A DNA stretch of 58,179 bases from Xanthobacteraceae bacterium (lineage in GTDB: Bacteria > Pseudomonadota > Alphaproteobacteria > Rhizobiales > Xanthobacteraceae). Shown piece by piece: positions 46,283 through 54,945 of this stretch. The stretch covers positions 1-58,179 of the forward strand of contig JANINJ010000015.1 in the NCBI GenBank assembly GCA_024508855.1, given 5' to 3'. How positions within the stretch are numbered: the first letter of the stretch is position 1; each line of letters begins with the position of its first letter. The notes under the pieces were generated by a model that saw only the letters and a list, made by a program, of their open reading frames with translations, had not been told where the DNA came from and made no database searches. The position numbers were made by a program, and so were the translations under genes.

Positions 46283-47467
46283 CTACCCCGGCAGCGCCAG
46301 GATCGCGCCGCTGATTGCGCACAGCAGCACCACCAGCCAGGGCGGCGTCCGCCACAGGAACAGCAACACGAAGGCTGCAACCGCGAGACCGAAATCGCCG
46401 GCGTTGCGGATTCCCGTCAGCCAGACCGGTTGATAGAACGCCGCGAGCAGCAATCCGACCACGGCGGCGTTGACGCCACGAAGCGCCGCCTGCACCGCGG
46501 GCTGCTGACGCAGCGCTTCCCAGAACGGCAGCGCTCCGATCACCAACAGGAACGAGGGCAGGAAAATCGCGATCAGGCAAAGGATCGCGATGGTCCAGCC
46601 GCCGATCATGGTGCCGAGATAGGCGGCAAACGTCGTCAACGGACCGGGGATCGCCTGCGCCGCACCGTAGCCGGCAAGGAATGCGTCGTTGCCGATCCAG
46701 CCGGGCGGGACCACCGCGGATTGCAGCAGCGGCAGGATCACGTGGCCTCCGCCGAATACTAGCGAGCCGGCGCGGAAGAACGTATCGAACAACTGGACGC
46801 TTTGGGTCGGTATCAGTGCCGCGAGGCCGGGCAGTCCGATCAGCAGTGCGAAAAAGACGATCAGTGCGATCGCGCCGGCGCTGCGCCGGACCGGGCACGC
46901 CAGCACCACATGATCTGCGATCGGGACACCGCGCAGCAGCAGTGTCCCGGCAACGGCGCCGAGAACGATTCCCCCGATCTGCCCCCACGCCGTCGGCAGG
47001 CTGAGCGCGATTGCGGTGGCGAGGACCGCAATCGAAGCCCGCGCGCGATCCGGCGTCAGCGTGCGGGCCATGCCGAGCAAAGCCAGCGCCACCACCGCAA
47101 CCGCGGCAACCTTCAACCCATGCAGCCACCCCGTGTCCGCCGCGGTGCCGGTGACCGAAAGCCCGTAGGCAAACACCATCAGCACGAGCGCAGACGGGAT
47201 TGTGAAGCCGGCCCAGGCGGCGAAGGCACCGCGATAGCCGCCGCGAAGCAGGCCGATGGCGATCCCGACCTGGCTTGATGCCGGCCCGGGCAGGAATTGA
47301 CACAGGGCGACCAGATCGGCGTAGCTGCGGTCGTCCAGCCATTTCCGCCGTTCCACGAACTCGGTCCGGAAATAGCCAAGATGGGCCACGGGGCCGCCGA
47401 AGGAGGTGAGACCGAGCCGGAGGAAGGCCAGGAAGATGTCGATGGTATTCGGATACTTGGAGCGCAT
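46283..47467 (-). CDS. chrA: Chromate transporter family protein, two-domain ChrA
   Basis: A 394-residue protein with two homologous CHR domains. Each half opens with the family motif: FLRLGLTSFGGPVAHLGYFRTEFVERRKWL in the first and FFRAGSLVFGGGHVILPLLQSAVVPPGWIG in the second. Both contain the PGP signature (CQFLPGPASSQVGIAIG and QAIPGPLTTFAAYLG). ChrA proteins export chromate, though many chromosomal members have unproven substrates. The ATG at 47465-47467 is chosen over an upstream in-frame extension. The gene reads toward the sigma-54 regulator, 85 bases away, and is divergent from the DUF2778 gene. Confidence 0.9.
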   Translation of the reverse strand: MRSKYPNTIDIFLAFLRLGLTSFGGPVAHLGYFRTEFVERRKWLDDRSYADLVALCQFLPGPASSQVGIAIGLLRGGYRGAFAAWAGFTIPSALVLMVFAYGLSVTGTAADTGWLHGLKVAAVAVVALALLGMARTLTPDRARASIAVLATAIALSLPTAWGQIGGIVLGAVAGTLLLRGVPIADHVVLACPVRRSAGAIALIVFFALLIGLPGLAALIPTQSVQLFDTFFRAGSLVFGGGHVILPLLQSAVVPPGWIGNDAFLAGYGAAQAIPGPLTTFAAYLGTMIGGWTIAILCLIAIFLPSFLLVIGALPFWEALRQQPAVQAALRGVNAAVVGLLLAAFYQPVWLTGIRNAGDFGLAVAAFVLLFLWRTPPWLVVLLCAISGAILALPG

Positions 47468-47548
47468 GACGCGCGCGGTCCCCTGTGGCCAATGGCGAAG
47501 CGGCGAGTCGATTGTGTGCCGGCCGATTGTCAAATGGGAGCCATCGGG

Positions 47549-47567
47549 CGCCGATATTTAATCGGCG
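47549..47567. promoter_or_regulatory. Palindrome in the chrA/DUF2778 divergent region
   Basis: CGCCGAT-attta-ATCGGCG is a perfect 7-base inverted repeat, 82 bases upstream of the chrA start and 174 upstream of the DUF2778 gene. Its size and spacing suit an operator for a dimeric regulator. No regulator gene of matching type is adjacent. Confidence 0.4.
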
Positions 47568-47740
47568 TTTAACTAAAATTGGACCTAATGGGAGTTATCC
47601 GCGGCGAAAAAGTCACATCGCACAAAAAAAGTTGAACCGGAGCCTCGTTTTTGATGCAATCGGCAGAGAAAAGGGTTTCCGGGACCCTCGGGCAAGTTCA
47701 AGTTTACGGGCAAGTACGACGCCTTCCGGAATTGGGGTGC

Positions 47741-48913
47741 ATGAAATACGCAGCCGAAAGGCCAGATCACCTGGAAGCGTCCGGGCGTGGACGCAAAGCC
47801 GGTAAAGTACTGGCGCACGTGGCATTCGTTGCCGCGGCGTTCGGCTTCTTTGCGTACGCCGTTGCGGACATTTCGGACGTCCAGCTCGCCACCGCCAGCG
47901 TCGACCAGGCGGCGACCGCGCCGCTCGCCTCGCTGCGCTCCGAAGGCTCCTCGACCGTCTCCGAACGGCTGGCCGCTGCCAGATTCGCACCGAGCACGAA
48001 GCCGCTTAAACAAGTCGCAGCATCGACCCAAGGTTCCGCGACCCAAGGTTCCGCATCTTCCCAGGTCGCCCGCCGCTATGGCGCATTGTTCGACCCGCAG
48101 TTCGCATCGAGCGCGTCGGCCCTGAGCGGCGGCGTCGTGCGTTCGTCCGACCTTCAGATGGCGCTGGCGCCTCCGCAGCCTGCACCGGAGGCGCAGACCG
48201 CCTCGGTTCAGGTCGCTTCCGCCGACCCGTCAGCCCCGATCGAAATGCCCTTGCCGCTGCCGCGGCCCGACGTACCACTGGCGGTCGCCAGCGTGCCGTT
48301 GCCGATGGCGCGTCCGGCCGGAGCCAAGATGGCTTCCGATGCCACCGGCCCGACCAAGCAGGAAATCGCGGCCCCGAACGAGGATGTCGCGCTGGCGACG
48401 CCGGAGCCGAAGAAGGATTCGATCTTCCAGAAGCTGTTCGGCACGCCCTGGAAGGGGCCGACCCTCGCTTTCGCGTCGCCGGATGGCGGCATCTTCAGCG
48501 ACGGTAGCAGTCAGACGCCCGGCAAGTATGACCGCTATACCGCCGTCTACGATATCTCGCACAAGGTTGTGTATCTCCCCGACGGCCGCAAGCTGGAGGC
48601 GCATTCCGGCCTCGGCAGCCGGCTCGACGATCCGCGCTTCGTGCACGAGCGGATGCGCGGCCCGACCCCGCCGCACCTTTACGACCTGGCACTGCGCGAA
48701 AGCCTGTTCCACGGCGTGAAGGCGATCCGCCTCAAGCCGGTCGGCGGCGAAAGTGCCGTCTTCGGCCGCACCGGGCTCTTGGCCCACACCTACATGCTCG
48801 GCCCGAACGGCGATTCCAACGGCTGCGTCTCGTTCCGCAACTACGAGGCTTTCCTGCGCGCCTTCGAAAGCGGTCAGGTCAAGCGCCTCGCCGTGGTTGC
48901 CAGCCTGAGCTGA
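47741..48913 (+). CDS. Membrane-anchored DUF2778 (Tlde1-like L,D-transpeptidase fold) protein
   Basis: A 390-residue protein. One N-terminal membrane helix (about residues 23-42, VLAHVAFVAAAFGFFAYAVA) is followed by about 200 residues of Ala/Pro/Ser-rich low-complexity linker. The C-terminal DUF2778 domain runs from about GKYDRYTAVYDISHKVVYLPDGRKLEAHSGLG to the end. The probable catalytic residues are His349 (LLAHTYML) and Cys362 (DSNGCVSF), matching the H...GC pattern of YkuD-like transpeptidases. The related domain is known as the type VI secretion toxin Tlde1, but here it is tethered and lacks T6SS neighbours, so a cell-wall role in the host is more likely. The gene is divergent from chrA. 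Confidence 0.82.
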   Translation: MKYAAERPDHLEASGRGRKAGKVLAHVAFVAAAFGFFAYAVADISDVQLATASVDQAATAPLASLRSEGSSTVSERLAAARFAPSTKPLKQVAASTQGSATQGSASSQVARRYGALFDPQFASSASALSGGVVRSSDLQMALAPPQPAPEAQTASVQVASADPSAPIEMPLPLPRPDVPLAVASVPLPMARPAGAKMASDATGPTKQEIAAPNEDVALATPEPKKDSIFQKLFGTPWKGPTLAFASPDGGIFSDGSSQTPGKYDRYTAVYDISHKVVYLPDGRKLEAHSGLGSRLDDPRFVHERMRGPTPPHLYDLALRESLFHGVKAIRLKPVGGESAVFGRTGLLAHTYMLGPNGDSNGCVSFRNYEAFLRAFESGQVKRLAVVASLS

Positions 48914-49006
48914 TCCTTCCCCAAATCGGATAAGTCCCTGTCGCCCCGCTTGCATTGCAGGCGGCGATCCATGATGCTGGGTTCCGTCGTGCGGCGGGAT
49001 CCGGCC

Positions 49007-49741
49007 ATGACGGTGCAGCAGGCGAAAATCTGCAAGGGATGCTGGCAGCAGATGCACATGCCGGTACCGCTGCGGGGAGTCCTGTCGCTGCCGTTCCGCG
49101 CAGTCGGCATCCGTCCGAGCCGGATGAATCCCAACACCTGCACCATCTGCGAGTCGATGTTCACGACCGTGATGCGGGCGCGCAAGGTCACCATCGACGC
49201 TACGGTGATGTTCGCCGACCTGCGCGGCTACACGACGCTGTCGCAGGCGCTGTCCGCGGATGCCATCTCCGGTTTGCTCGACGTGTTTTACGATCAGTGT
49301 GCCGGCGCCATTTGGGAGCAGGACGGATTGCTCAACAAGACGATCGGCGATGCGGTGATGGCGGTGTTCAATTTTCCGATCAAGGTGCCCGATCACGCGC
49401 GCCGTGCCGTCGCCGCCGCGCGTGAGATTCAGCGCCACTGGAGCGACGGAAGTTCTGCGCGGGCAACCGAGTTCGGTGTTTCCGAAGCGGCGCTCGGGAT
49501 CGGCATCGGCATTCATTCCGGCGAGTTGAGTTTTGGCGAGTTCGGCCATACCCATCGCGACCTCACCGCGATCGGCACCGTGGTGAACACCGCGTCGCGG
49601 GCGCAGACGGCCGCGGCAGCTGGACAAATTCTGATGACGCAGGCGGTGTTCGAGCGGGCGGGATCGGATGTCGCGTCCAGCGGCCCGAAACCGTATCAGC
49701 TCAAGGGTTTCGACGCGCCGATTGAGTTGTATTCCGCGTAG
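49007..49741 (+). CDS. Class III adenylate/guanylate cyclase with N-terminal zinc ribbon
   Basis: A 244-residue cytosolic nucleotide cyclase. Cys9, Cys12, Cys45 and Cys48 form two CxxC pairs (CKGC, CTIC), probably a zinc ribbon. The cyclase domain has metal Asp71 (VMFADLRGYTTLS) and Asp115 (KTIGDAVMAVF), base-contacting Lys111 and Asp185 (HRDLTAIG), and transition-state Asn194 and Arg198 (VNTASR). The catalytic set is complete, so it should be active, most likely on ATP. No membrane helix is seen. An ATG at 48971 would add 12 residues. It stands between the DUF2778 gene and the MoxR gene, with no obvious effector nearby. Confidence 0.85.
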   Translation: MTVQQAKICKGCWQQMHMPVPLRGVLSLPFRAVGIRPSRMNPNTCTICESMFTTVMRARKVTIDATVMFADLRGYTTLSQALSADAISGLLDVFYDQCAGAIWEQDGLLNKTIGDAVMAVFNFPIKVPDHARRAVAAAREIQRHWSDGSSARATEFGVSEAALGIGIGIHSGELSFGEFGHTHRDLTAIGTVVNTASRAQTAAAAGQILMTQAVFERAGSDVASSGPKPYQLKGFDAPIELYSA

Positions 49742-49875
49742 AGCAATTTCCGGCAGTCCGCGCAGCCATCGGGGCTACCTCACATGCGGTTCCGCTCTGG
49801 ACGCCAATCCATGAACAGCGTAGCCAGAAAGCGCTGCCGCGAGAGCGCGGCGCGGTTCATCGGGAGTCTCAGCGC

Positions 49876-50823
49876 GTGGCGGAAAATCGGTCGTCGAACC
49901 TGATCGCAGAGGTCGAAAGCGGACTGGCTTCGGCGGGCTATATCGCCAGCCGGCAGATCGCCACCGCGGTCTATCTGGCGCAGCAGATCGAGAAGCCGAT
50001 CCTGGTCGAAGGCCCGGCCGGCGTCGGCAAGACCGAACTCGCCAAGGCGATCGCCGCGTGGCGCGGCATGAAGATGATCCGCCTGCAATGCTACGAGGGG
50101 CTGGACGAAGCCAAGGCGCTGTACGAGTGGAAATACGCCAAGCAACTGCTCTACACGCAGATATTGAAGGACAAGCTCGGCGAAGTACTCGGCGGCGCGG
50201 AGACGTTGCCGCAGGCGCTCGACCAGTTGCACGATTTCGGCGACGTGTTCTTCTCGAAGGAATTCGTCGAGCCGCGCCCGCTGCTGCAGGCACTGGAGCA
50301 GCCAACCGGCTGTGTGCTGCTGATCGACGAGATCGACAAGTCCGATGCGGAATTCGAATCACTGCTGCTGGAAATCCTGTCGGATTTCCAGGTCAGCATT
50401 CCGGAGCTTGGTACCGTCGCGGCGGTGGTGCCGCCGACCGTGATCCTCACCTCCAACGGCGAGCGCGATCTCGGTGATGCGCTGAAGCGCCGCTGCCTGC
50501 ATCTGCATATCGGCTTCCCCGAGCAGAAGCTGGAAGAACGCATCGTCGAGACCCGCGTGCCCGGCATCTCGCAGGCGCTGCGCAAGCAGGTGGTCGGCTT
50601 CATCGATCAGGTCCGCACGCTCGATCTCAAGAAACTGCCGTCGGTCAGCGAGACCATCGACTGGGCGCGCGTGCTGGTGCTGATGCAGGCGGCCGAGCTT
50701 GAGCCGGAGATCATCAAGGACACGCTCAACGTGTTGCTCAAGTACGAGGCGGATATCGAAGCCACGCTGCCGCAGGTCTCCACCTTCGTCGCCAGGTCCG
50801 GCCGTCAGGGCGTATTCGGCTAA
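49876..50823 (+). CDS. MoxR family AAA+ ATPase
   Basis: A 315-residue ATPase of the MoxR group, which remodels or matures protein complexes, often by inserting metals or cofactors. Walker A is EGPAGVGKT (about 45-53), Walker B VLLIDEIDKSDAEFESLLLEIL, and the sensor VILTSNGERDLGDALKRRCLHLHIGFP is typical. The start is GTG at 49876 with GGGAG upstream. The gene lies five bases before a VWA-domain gene and is almost certainly translated with it. This pairing defines CoxD/CoxE- and RavA/ViaA-like systems. No carbon monoxide dehydrogenase genes are visible, so the client is unknown. Confidence 0.92.
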   Translation: MAENRSSNLIAEVESGLASAGYIASRQIATAVYLAQQIEKPILVEGPAGVGKTELAKAIAAWRGMKMIRLQCYEGLDEAKALYEWKYAKQLLYTQILKDKLGEVLGGAETLPQALDQLHDFGDVFFSKEFVEPRPLLQALEQPTGCVLLIDEIDKSDAEFESLLLEILSDFQVSIPELGTVAAVVPPTVILTSNGERDLGDALKRRCLHLHIGFPEQKLEERIVETRVPGISQALRKQVVGFIDQVRTLDLKKLPSVSETIDWARVLVLMQAAELEPEIIKDTLNVLLKYEADIEATLPQVSTFVARSGRQGVFG

Positions 50824-50828
50824 ATCCC

Positions 50829-52217
50829 ATGCGGGAAAACCTGCATCGCTTCTTTCGTGCGGCTCGCGGCGCCGGCGTTCGCGTCTCGCCCGCCGAAAGC
50901 ATCGATGCCATGCGCGCGGTGGCCGATGTCGGCTTTGCCGACCGAACCATCCTGCGCGACACGCTGTTGCTGACGCTCGCCAAGACGCAGGACGAAAAGA
51001 AGTCGCTCGGCGAATGTTTCGATCTGTTCTTCGAGCAGCCGAAATTGACGGAAGCAGACACCGCCGCGTCGGACTCCGATGCGACGGGCGAGTCAGAGCA
51101 ATCGCCGGCTGAAAACGAATCCACTCCGGGCGATTCCGCCGCCGGTGCGCCGCAGCCATCGGCCGAACTCGGGCCGCTGGCGCAGATGCTGCTGGGGGGT
51201 GACCGCGCCGAGATTGCAGCCGCGATGGCGCAGGCCGCGAGTGCGGCATCGCTGTCGAATATCCGCTACTTCACCCAGCGCGGCATTTTCTCGACGCGCA
51301 TTCTCGATGCGCTCGGTATCCAGCGGCTGCGCGACGACCTCGACATGTTGACCGAGACCAATCCCGGCGAAGCCGAGCGTCTGGCGGCGATGACCGACGC
51401 GCTGCGCGACACCGTGCGCGAAACGGTCAATCAGGCGCTGCTGCTGTACGGACGCGAGGAAACCGAAAACCTGCGTAACGAGATCCTGCGCAACGCGCAA
51501 CTGGCGCGGCTCGAACCGCGGCAGGTCGAGCAGATGCGCGCATTGATCCGCCAGATCGCAAGGCGGCTGCGCGAGCGCTACAGCAAACCGCGCAAGCGGC
51601 AGCGGCGCGGCCATCTCGACGTGCGCCGCACGCTTCGGCGCAACGCGGCCTGGGGCGGCATCCCGTTCCTCACCGCCTGGAAACGCAAGCACCGCGACAG
51701 GCCGAAGATCGTGGCGCTGTGCGACGTCTCCGGATCGGTGGCGCGGGTGTCGGACTTCTTCCTGCTCTTGATCCACAGCCTGCACGAGGTGGTGGACGAC
51801 GTGCGCTCGTTCGCGTTCTCCGGTCATCTCATCGAGGTCAGCGACATTCTGGAATCGATGACGCCGGAGGAGGCGATGCGCGAGATCATGGCCAAGGTCG
51901 GCTACGGCTCGTCGGACTACGGCAATTCGCTGGCCGATTTCGAGAAGGAGTGGCTCAGCACGGTGACGCCGAAGACCACGGTGATCGTGCTTGGCGACGC
52001 GCGCAGCAACAATCTCGATCCGCGCGCGGATATTCTGCGCACAATCGGCGAGCGTGCGAAGCGGGTGGTGTGGCTCAATCCGGAAGGCCGCATGGCGTGG
52101 GGCTGGGGCGACTCAGAGATGCCGCGCTACGCCACGTTCTGCAACGTGGTGCGCCAGTGCGCCACCGCGCAGCAACTCGAACGCGCGATCTCCGACATCG
52201 TCGCGACCTATCAGTGA
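50829..52217 (+). CDS. VWA domain-containing protein (CoxE-like)
   Basis: A 462-residue partner of the MoxR ATPase. The N-terminal part is charged and helical (MRENLHRFFRAARGAGVRVSPAESIDAM). An acidic Ser/Glu-rich linker (about 75-110) and a second helical block follow. The C-terminal von Willebrand A domain has a MIDAS motif DVSGS at Asp299-Ser303 (VALCDVSGSVARVSDF). A basic stretch (about 245-275) precedes it. In CoxDE systems the pair matures a metalloenzyme. The gene starts five bases after the MoxR stop. The role in this organism is open. Confidence 0.9.
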   Translation: MRENLHRFFRAARGAGVRVSPAESIDAMRAVADVGFADRTILRDTLLLTLAKTQDEKKSLGECFDLFFEQPKLTEADTAASDSDATGESEQSPAENESTPGDSAAGAPQPSAELGPLAQMLLGGDRAEIAAAMAQAASAASLSNIRYFTQRGIFSTRILDALGIQRLRDDLDMLTETNPGEAERLAAMTDALRDTVRETVNQALLLYGREETENLRNEILRNAQLARLEPRQVEQMRALIRQIARRLRERYSKPRKRQRRGHLDVRRTLRRNAAWGGIPFLTAWKRKHRDRPKIVALCDVSGSVARVSDFFLLLIHSLHEVVDDVRSFAFSGHLIEVSDILESMTPEEAMREIMAKVGYGSSDYGNSLADFEKEWLSTVTPKTTVIVLGDARSNNLDPRADILRTIGERAKRVVWLNPEGRMAWGWGDSEMPRYATFCNVVRQCATAQQLERAISDIVATYQ

Positions 52218-52242
52218 TGACGCATTCCAATGCCAGAGTAAC

Positions 52243-52341
52243 CCGTCATGCCCGCGAAGGCGGGCATCCAGTAAGCATCGTGATCCTTTGTCGTACCGAT
52301 GCGCTGGTGTTTACTGGATCATCCGCCTTCGCGGATGATGA
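52243..52341. repeat. Dispersed palindromic repeat, type C
   Basis: CGTCATGCCCGCGAAGGCGGGCATCC (hairpin CCCGC-gaag-GCGGG) and ATCATCCGC-cttc-GCGGATGATG flank paired ATCCAGTAA / TTACTGGAT arms. The outer parts also pair. It differs in sequence from types A and B but has the same double-hairpin plan. It sits between the VWA gene and the HAD hydrolase gene. Confidence 0.8.
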
Positions 52342-52389
52342 CCGCACTGCGGCGGTTGGCGTCATGAGATCAATCAAAAGCGAGGACAC

Positions 52390-53040
52390 ATGATCGAAGC
52401 AGTGATTTTCGATTTCGGCGGAGTTCTCACCACGTCGCCGTTCGAGGCGTTTGCGCGCTATGAGATCGAGCGCGGATATCCGGTCGATATCATCCGGCGC
52501 ACCAACGCGGCCAATCATCTGGAGAATGCGTGGGCGAAGTTCGAACGCGCTGAAGTCGACCTCGATACCTTCGATCGATTGTTTGCCGAGGAATCGCGCG
52601 CATTCGGTGCCGAAGTGCGCGGCAAGGACATCCTGCCGCTGCTGTCGGGCGACCTTCGCCCGGAAATGGTCGAGGCGTTGCGGCGGATCAAGACGAAGTT
52701 CAAGACCGGCTGCATCACCAACAACCTGCCCAACAACGCCATCGGCAGCGCCAGCGGCCGCTCGCTCTATGTCGCCGAGGTGATGGTGATGTTCGATCAC
52801 GTCATCGAGTCCGCGAAAATCGGTTTGCGCAAGCCGGATCCGCGCATCTACCGGATGATGGTGGAAACGCTGGGTGTCGATCCGAAGAACTGTGTCTATC
52901 TCGACGATCTCGGCGTCAACCTGAAGCCGGCGCGCGAGATGGGCATGACCACGATCAAAGTGCTGAGCGGCGAACAGGCGATCGGCGAACTGGAGGCCGC
53001 CACGGGACTGAAGCTGCAGGGTGCCGTGACCGCGGGGTGA
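52390..53040 (+). CDS. HAD-superfamily hydrolase (IA group)
   Basis: A 216-residue hydrolase of the haloacid dehalogenase superfamily, similar to the N-terminal phosphatase domain of epoxide hydrolase. Motif I is VIFDFGGVLTTSPFE, with nucleophile Asp8 but Gly in the +2 position in place of Asp, as is usual in this subgroup. Motif III/IV is CVYLDDLGVNLKPAREMGM, and motif II is CITNNLPN. The ATG has GAGG upstream. The substrate is unknown; a small phosphorylated metabolite is likely. It follows the MoxR-VWA pair but is separated by a repeat, so co-regulation is unproven. Confidence 0.9.
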   Translation: MIEAVIFDFGGVLTTSPFEAFARYEIERGYPVDIIRRTNAANHLENAWAKFERAEVDLDTFDRLFAEESRAFGAEVRGKDILPLLSGDLRPEMVEALRRIKTKFKTGCITNNLPNNAIGSASGRSLYVAEVMVMFDHVIESAKIGLRKPDPRIYRMMVETLGVDPKNCVYLDDLGVNLKPAREMGMTTIKVLSGEQAIGELEAATGLKLQGAVTAG

Positions 53041-53189
53041 CGCCGCGTGCCCATCGCTGCGCCATTGCATCCAATTGCGCGGTTACGGGTAAGGATTTGT
53101 TGCCCGTAGGCATGCAGATGCGGGCGCGAGTCATTGGTTCTTAACGGCGCGAACGTTAGGTGGGCGAAAGTTCATCTATAGGTTGCGTG

Positions 53190-54302
53190 ATGCCCTTATC
53201 TTCCAGTTCTGCCCTGAAAATCCGTCCCGGCCTGGCTTCTCCGATCGAGGAGCCGCAGCGGCAAATCCATGTCGACTGCCTGCCGGACGGTGAGTGGCAT
53301 CAGGCGCTGTGCCTGTTCTCGGATATTCATTACGAGCAGACGGCGATCTATGGCGCCGGTCAGCGCGGCGAAACCTCGAGCCATCTTCTCGTCGCGGAAG
53401 ACGGGGTGCCGCTGTTCGGCGCGCGGGTCGGGCTCTACACCGTGCCGATGCTCAACCGCGGTCTCGCGCTGGTCCGTTTCGGGCCGTTCTGGCGGCATGC
53501 CGGCAAGCCGTTCGATCGCGAACGATACAAGGCGGCGATCCAGGCGCTGATCGATGAATATTGCGTGCGCCGCAAGCTCTATCTCATCGTCCGTCCACGC
53601 GCCCATCCGGACATCTATCCGGTCGAGGCCGAGGTGCTGGCCGAGATGGGTGTGCTGCCGAGTTCGACCACGATGCTCGATCGCTACTTCGTGGATCTGT
53701 CACTGAGCGAGGACGAGCAGCACAAAAGCCTCGAGAAGCGCTGGCGTTACAATCTGAAATCCGGGCTGGCGCATAACCTCGAGGTGCGCATCAGCGAGCG
53801 TGAAGAGGATGTCGCGAGCTTCCAGAAGATCTATGCGGAAATGGTCCGCCGCAAGAATCTGGTCTATCCGGGTATCGATCTCGTCGATCTGATGCCGCAA
53901 CTGGTCAAGTTGCCGCCGGAGATGCGCCTGCATGTCGCGTTGGCCTATCACGACGGACAGCCGATCGCCGGCAATGCTTTCAGCATCAACGGTGACGTCG
54001 CCTATTACGTATTTGGCGCCAGCAGCGATGCGGCGACCGAAATGCAGGCCGGTCACGTCCTGCAGTGGAACGTGCTGCGCTGGCTGCGCGATAATTCCGA
54101 TGCGCGCTGGTATGAACTCGGCGGCCCTGGCGATCCGGGCATCCGGCAGTTCAAGAAGGGTCTGGCCGGCAAGCGCGGCGTGCTGCTGCCGATCCAGGAA
54201 TTTCACTACTGCACGGACCTCGCGGCCCGCGGCGTCGTGAAGCTGTTGTTCGGGTTGCGCGACGTGCGTAACAGGGTGCAGCGCTGGCAGCGCGGCAACT
54301 GA
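53190..54302 (+). CDS. FemAB-like/GNAT-fold acyltransferase
   Basis: A 370-residue protein with a double GNAT-like fold as in FemAB peptidyltransferases and related acetyltransferase_6 proteins. Matching regions are KLYLIVRPRAHPDIYPVEAEVLAEMGVLPSSTTMLDRYFVDLSLSEDEQHKSLEKRWRYNLKSGLAHNLEVRISE and HVLQWNVLRWLRDNSDARWYELGGPGDPGIRQFKKGLAGKRG. Such proteins attach amino acids or acyl groups to lipids, peptidoglycan or polysaccharides. No biosynthetic cluster is visible nearby. A hairpin TACGGG-N14-CCCGTA precedes it (53084-53109). The start at 53190 is preferred to the in-frame one at 53160. The family is moderately certain; the reaction is unknown. Confidence 0.75.
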   Translation: MPLSSSSALKIRPGLASPIEEPQRQIHVDCLPDGEWHQALCLFSDIHYEQTAIYGAGQRGETSSHLLVAEDGVPLFGARVGLYTVPMLNRGLALVRFGPFWRHAGKPFDRERYKAAIQALIDEYCVRRKLYLIVRPRAHPDIYPVEAEVLAEMGVLPSSTTMLDRYFVDLSLSEDEQHKSLEKRWRYNLKSGLAHNLEVRISEREEDVASFQKIYAEMVRRKNLVYPGIDLVDLMPQLVKLPPEMRLHVALAYHDGQPIAGNAFSINGDVAYYVFGASSDAATEMQAGHVLQWNVLRWLRDNSDARWYELGGPGDPGIRQFKKGLAGKRGVLLPIQEFHYCTDLAARGVVKLLFGLRDVRNRVQRWQRGN

Positions 54303-54304
54303 TG

Positions 54305-54925
54305 CTATTTCCGTCGTTTTGAATCGACGCTTGCATCGATCAGCATCTCGGCGACCGAAACCGCCGACTGCGCCGGACCGCCGGCGGATTGCTGGCCGGT
54401 AACGTAGATGCCTTCGATCAGGAGCATCAGCCCGTCGCCGAGCTTTCGCGGATCGTGCGCGCCCATTGCGGCCGCAAGTTCGCGCAGACGTTGGCGCAGC
54501 GCCTTCTTATGGGCCTCGGCGACCAGCCGCGCCGGATGGGTATGGCCGGGATATTCCACCGCGGCATTGCTCAGGCCGCAGCCGCGATAGCCGTCGCCTG
54601 CCGCGCGTCTCGACAGTTCGCGGATATAGGCCAGCACCTGTGCGCGCGCGTCGGTGTAGCTCTTGCCTTCGGGCTTCTCGAATTTCGGCCAGAACTCGCG
54701 ATCGTAATCGCTCATATAGGCGGCGGCGAGATCGTCCTTGGAAGGGAAGGCGCGATACAGGCTCGGCTTGGTGACGCCGGCGCGATTGACAATCTCGTCG
54801 ACGCCCACCGCGCGAATGCCCTCGCGATAGAACAGTTCGCGCGCCGAGGCGCGGATACGCTCGGCAGCGCGGGGCGCGCGGTCGGGCGAGGTGGCCGGGG
54901 TCGGGCGGGCTGGCGTCTTGCTCAT
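54305..54925 (-). CDS. TetR/AcrR family transcriptional regulator
   Basis: A 206-residue repressor-type regulator. The N-terminal helix-turn-helix is ERIRASARELFYREGIRAVGVDEIVNRAGVTKPSLYRAFPSKDDLAAAYM. The C-terminal ligand domain is helical with no recognisable signature. The gene is divergent from an MFS transporter gene across 79 bases that hold two TACCG-containing palindromes and a promoter, the classic arrangement for repression of an efflux pump by its regulator. Its own transcription may also be blocked. Confidence 0.93.
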   Translation of the reverse strand: MSKTPARPTPATSPDRAPRAAERIRASARELFYREGIRAVGVDEIVNRAGVTKPSLYRAFPSKDDLAAAYMSDYDREFWPKFEKPEGKSYTDARAQVLAYIRELSRRAAGDGYRGCGLSNAAVEYPGHTHPARLVAEAHKKALRQRLRELAAAMGAHDPRKLGDGLMLLIEGIYVTGQQSAGGPAQSAVSVAEMLIDASVDSKRRK

Positions 54926-54945
54926 TCACACCTTCAGCGAGGGGC

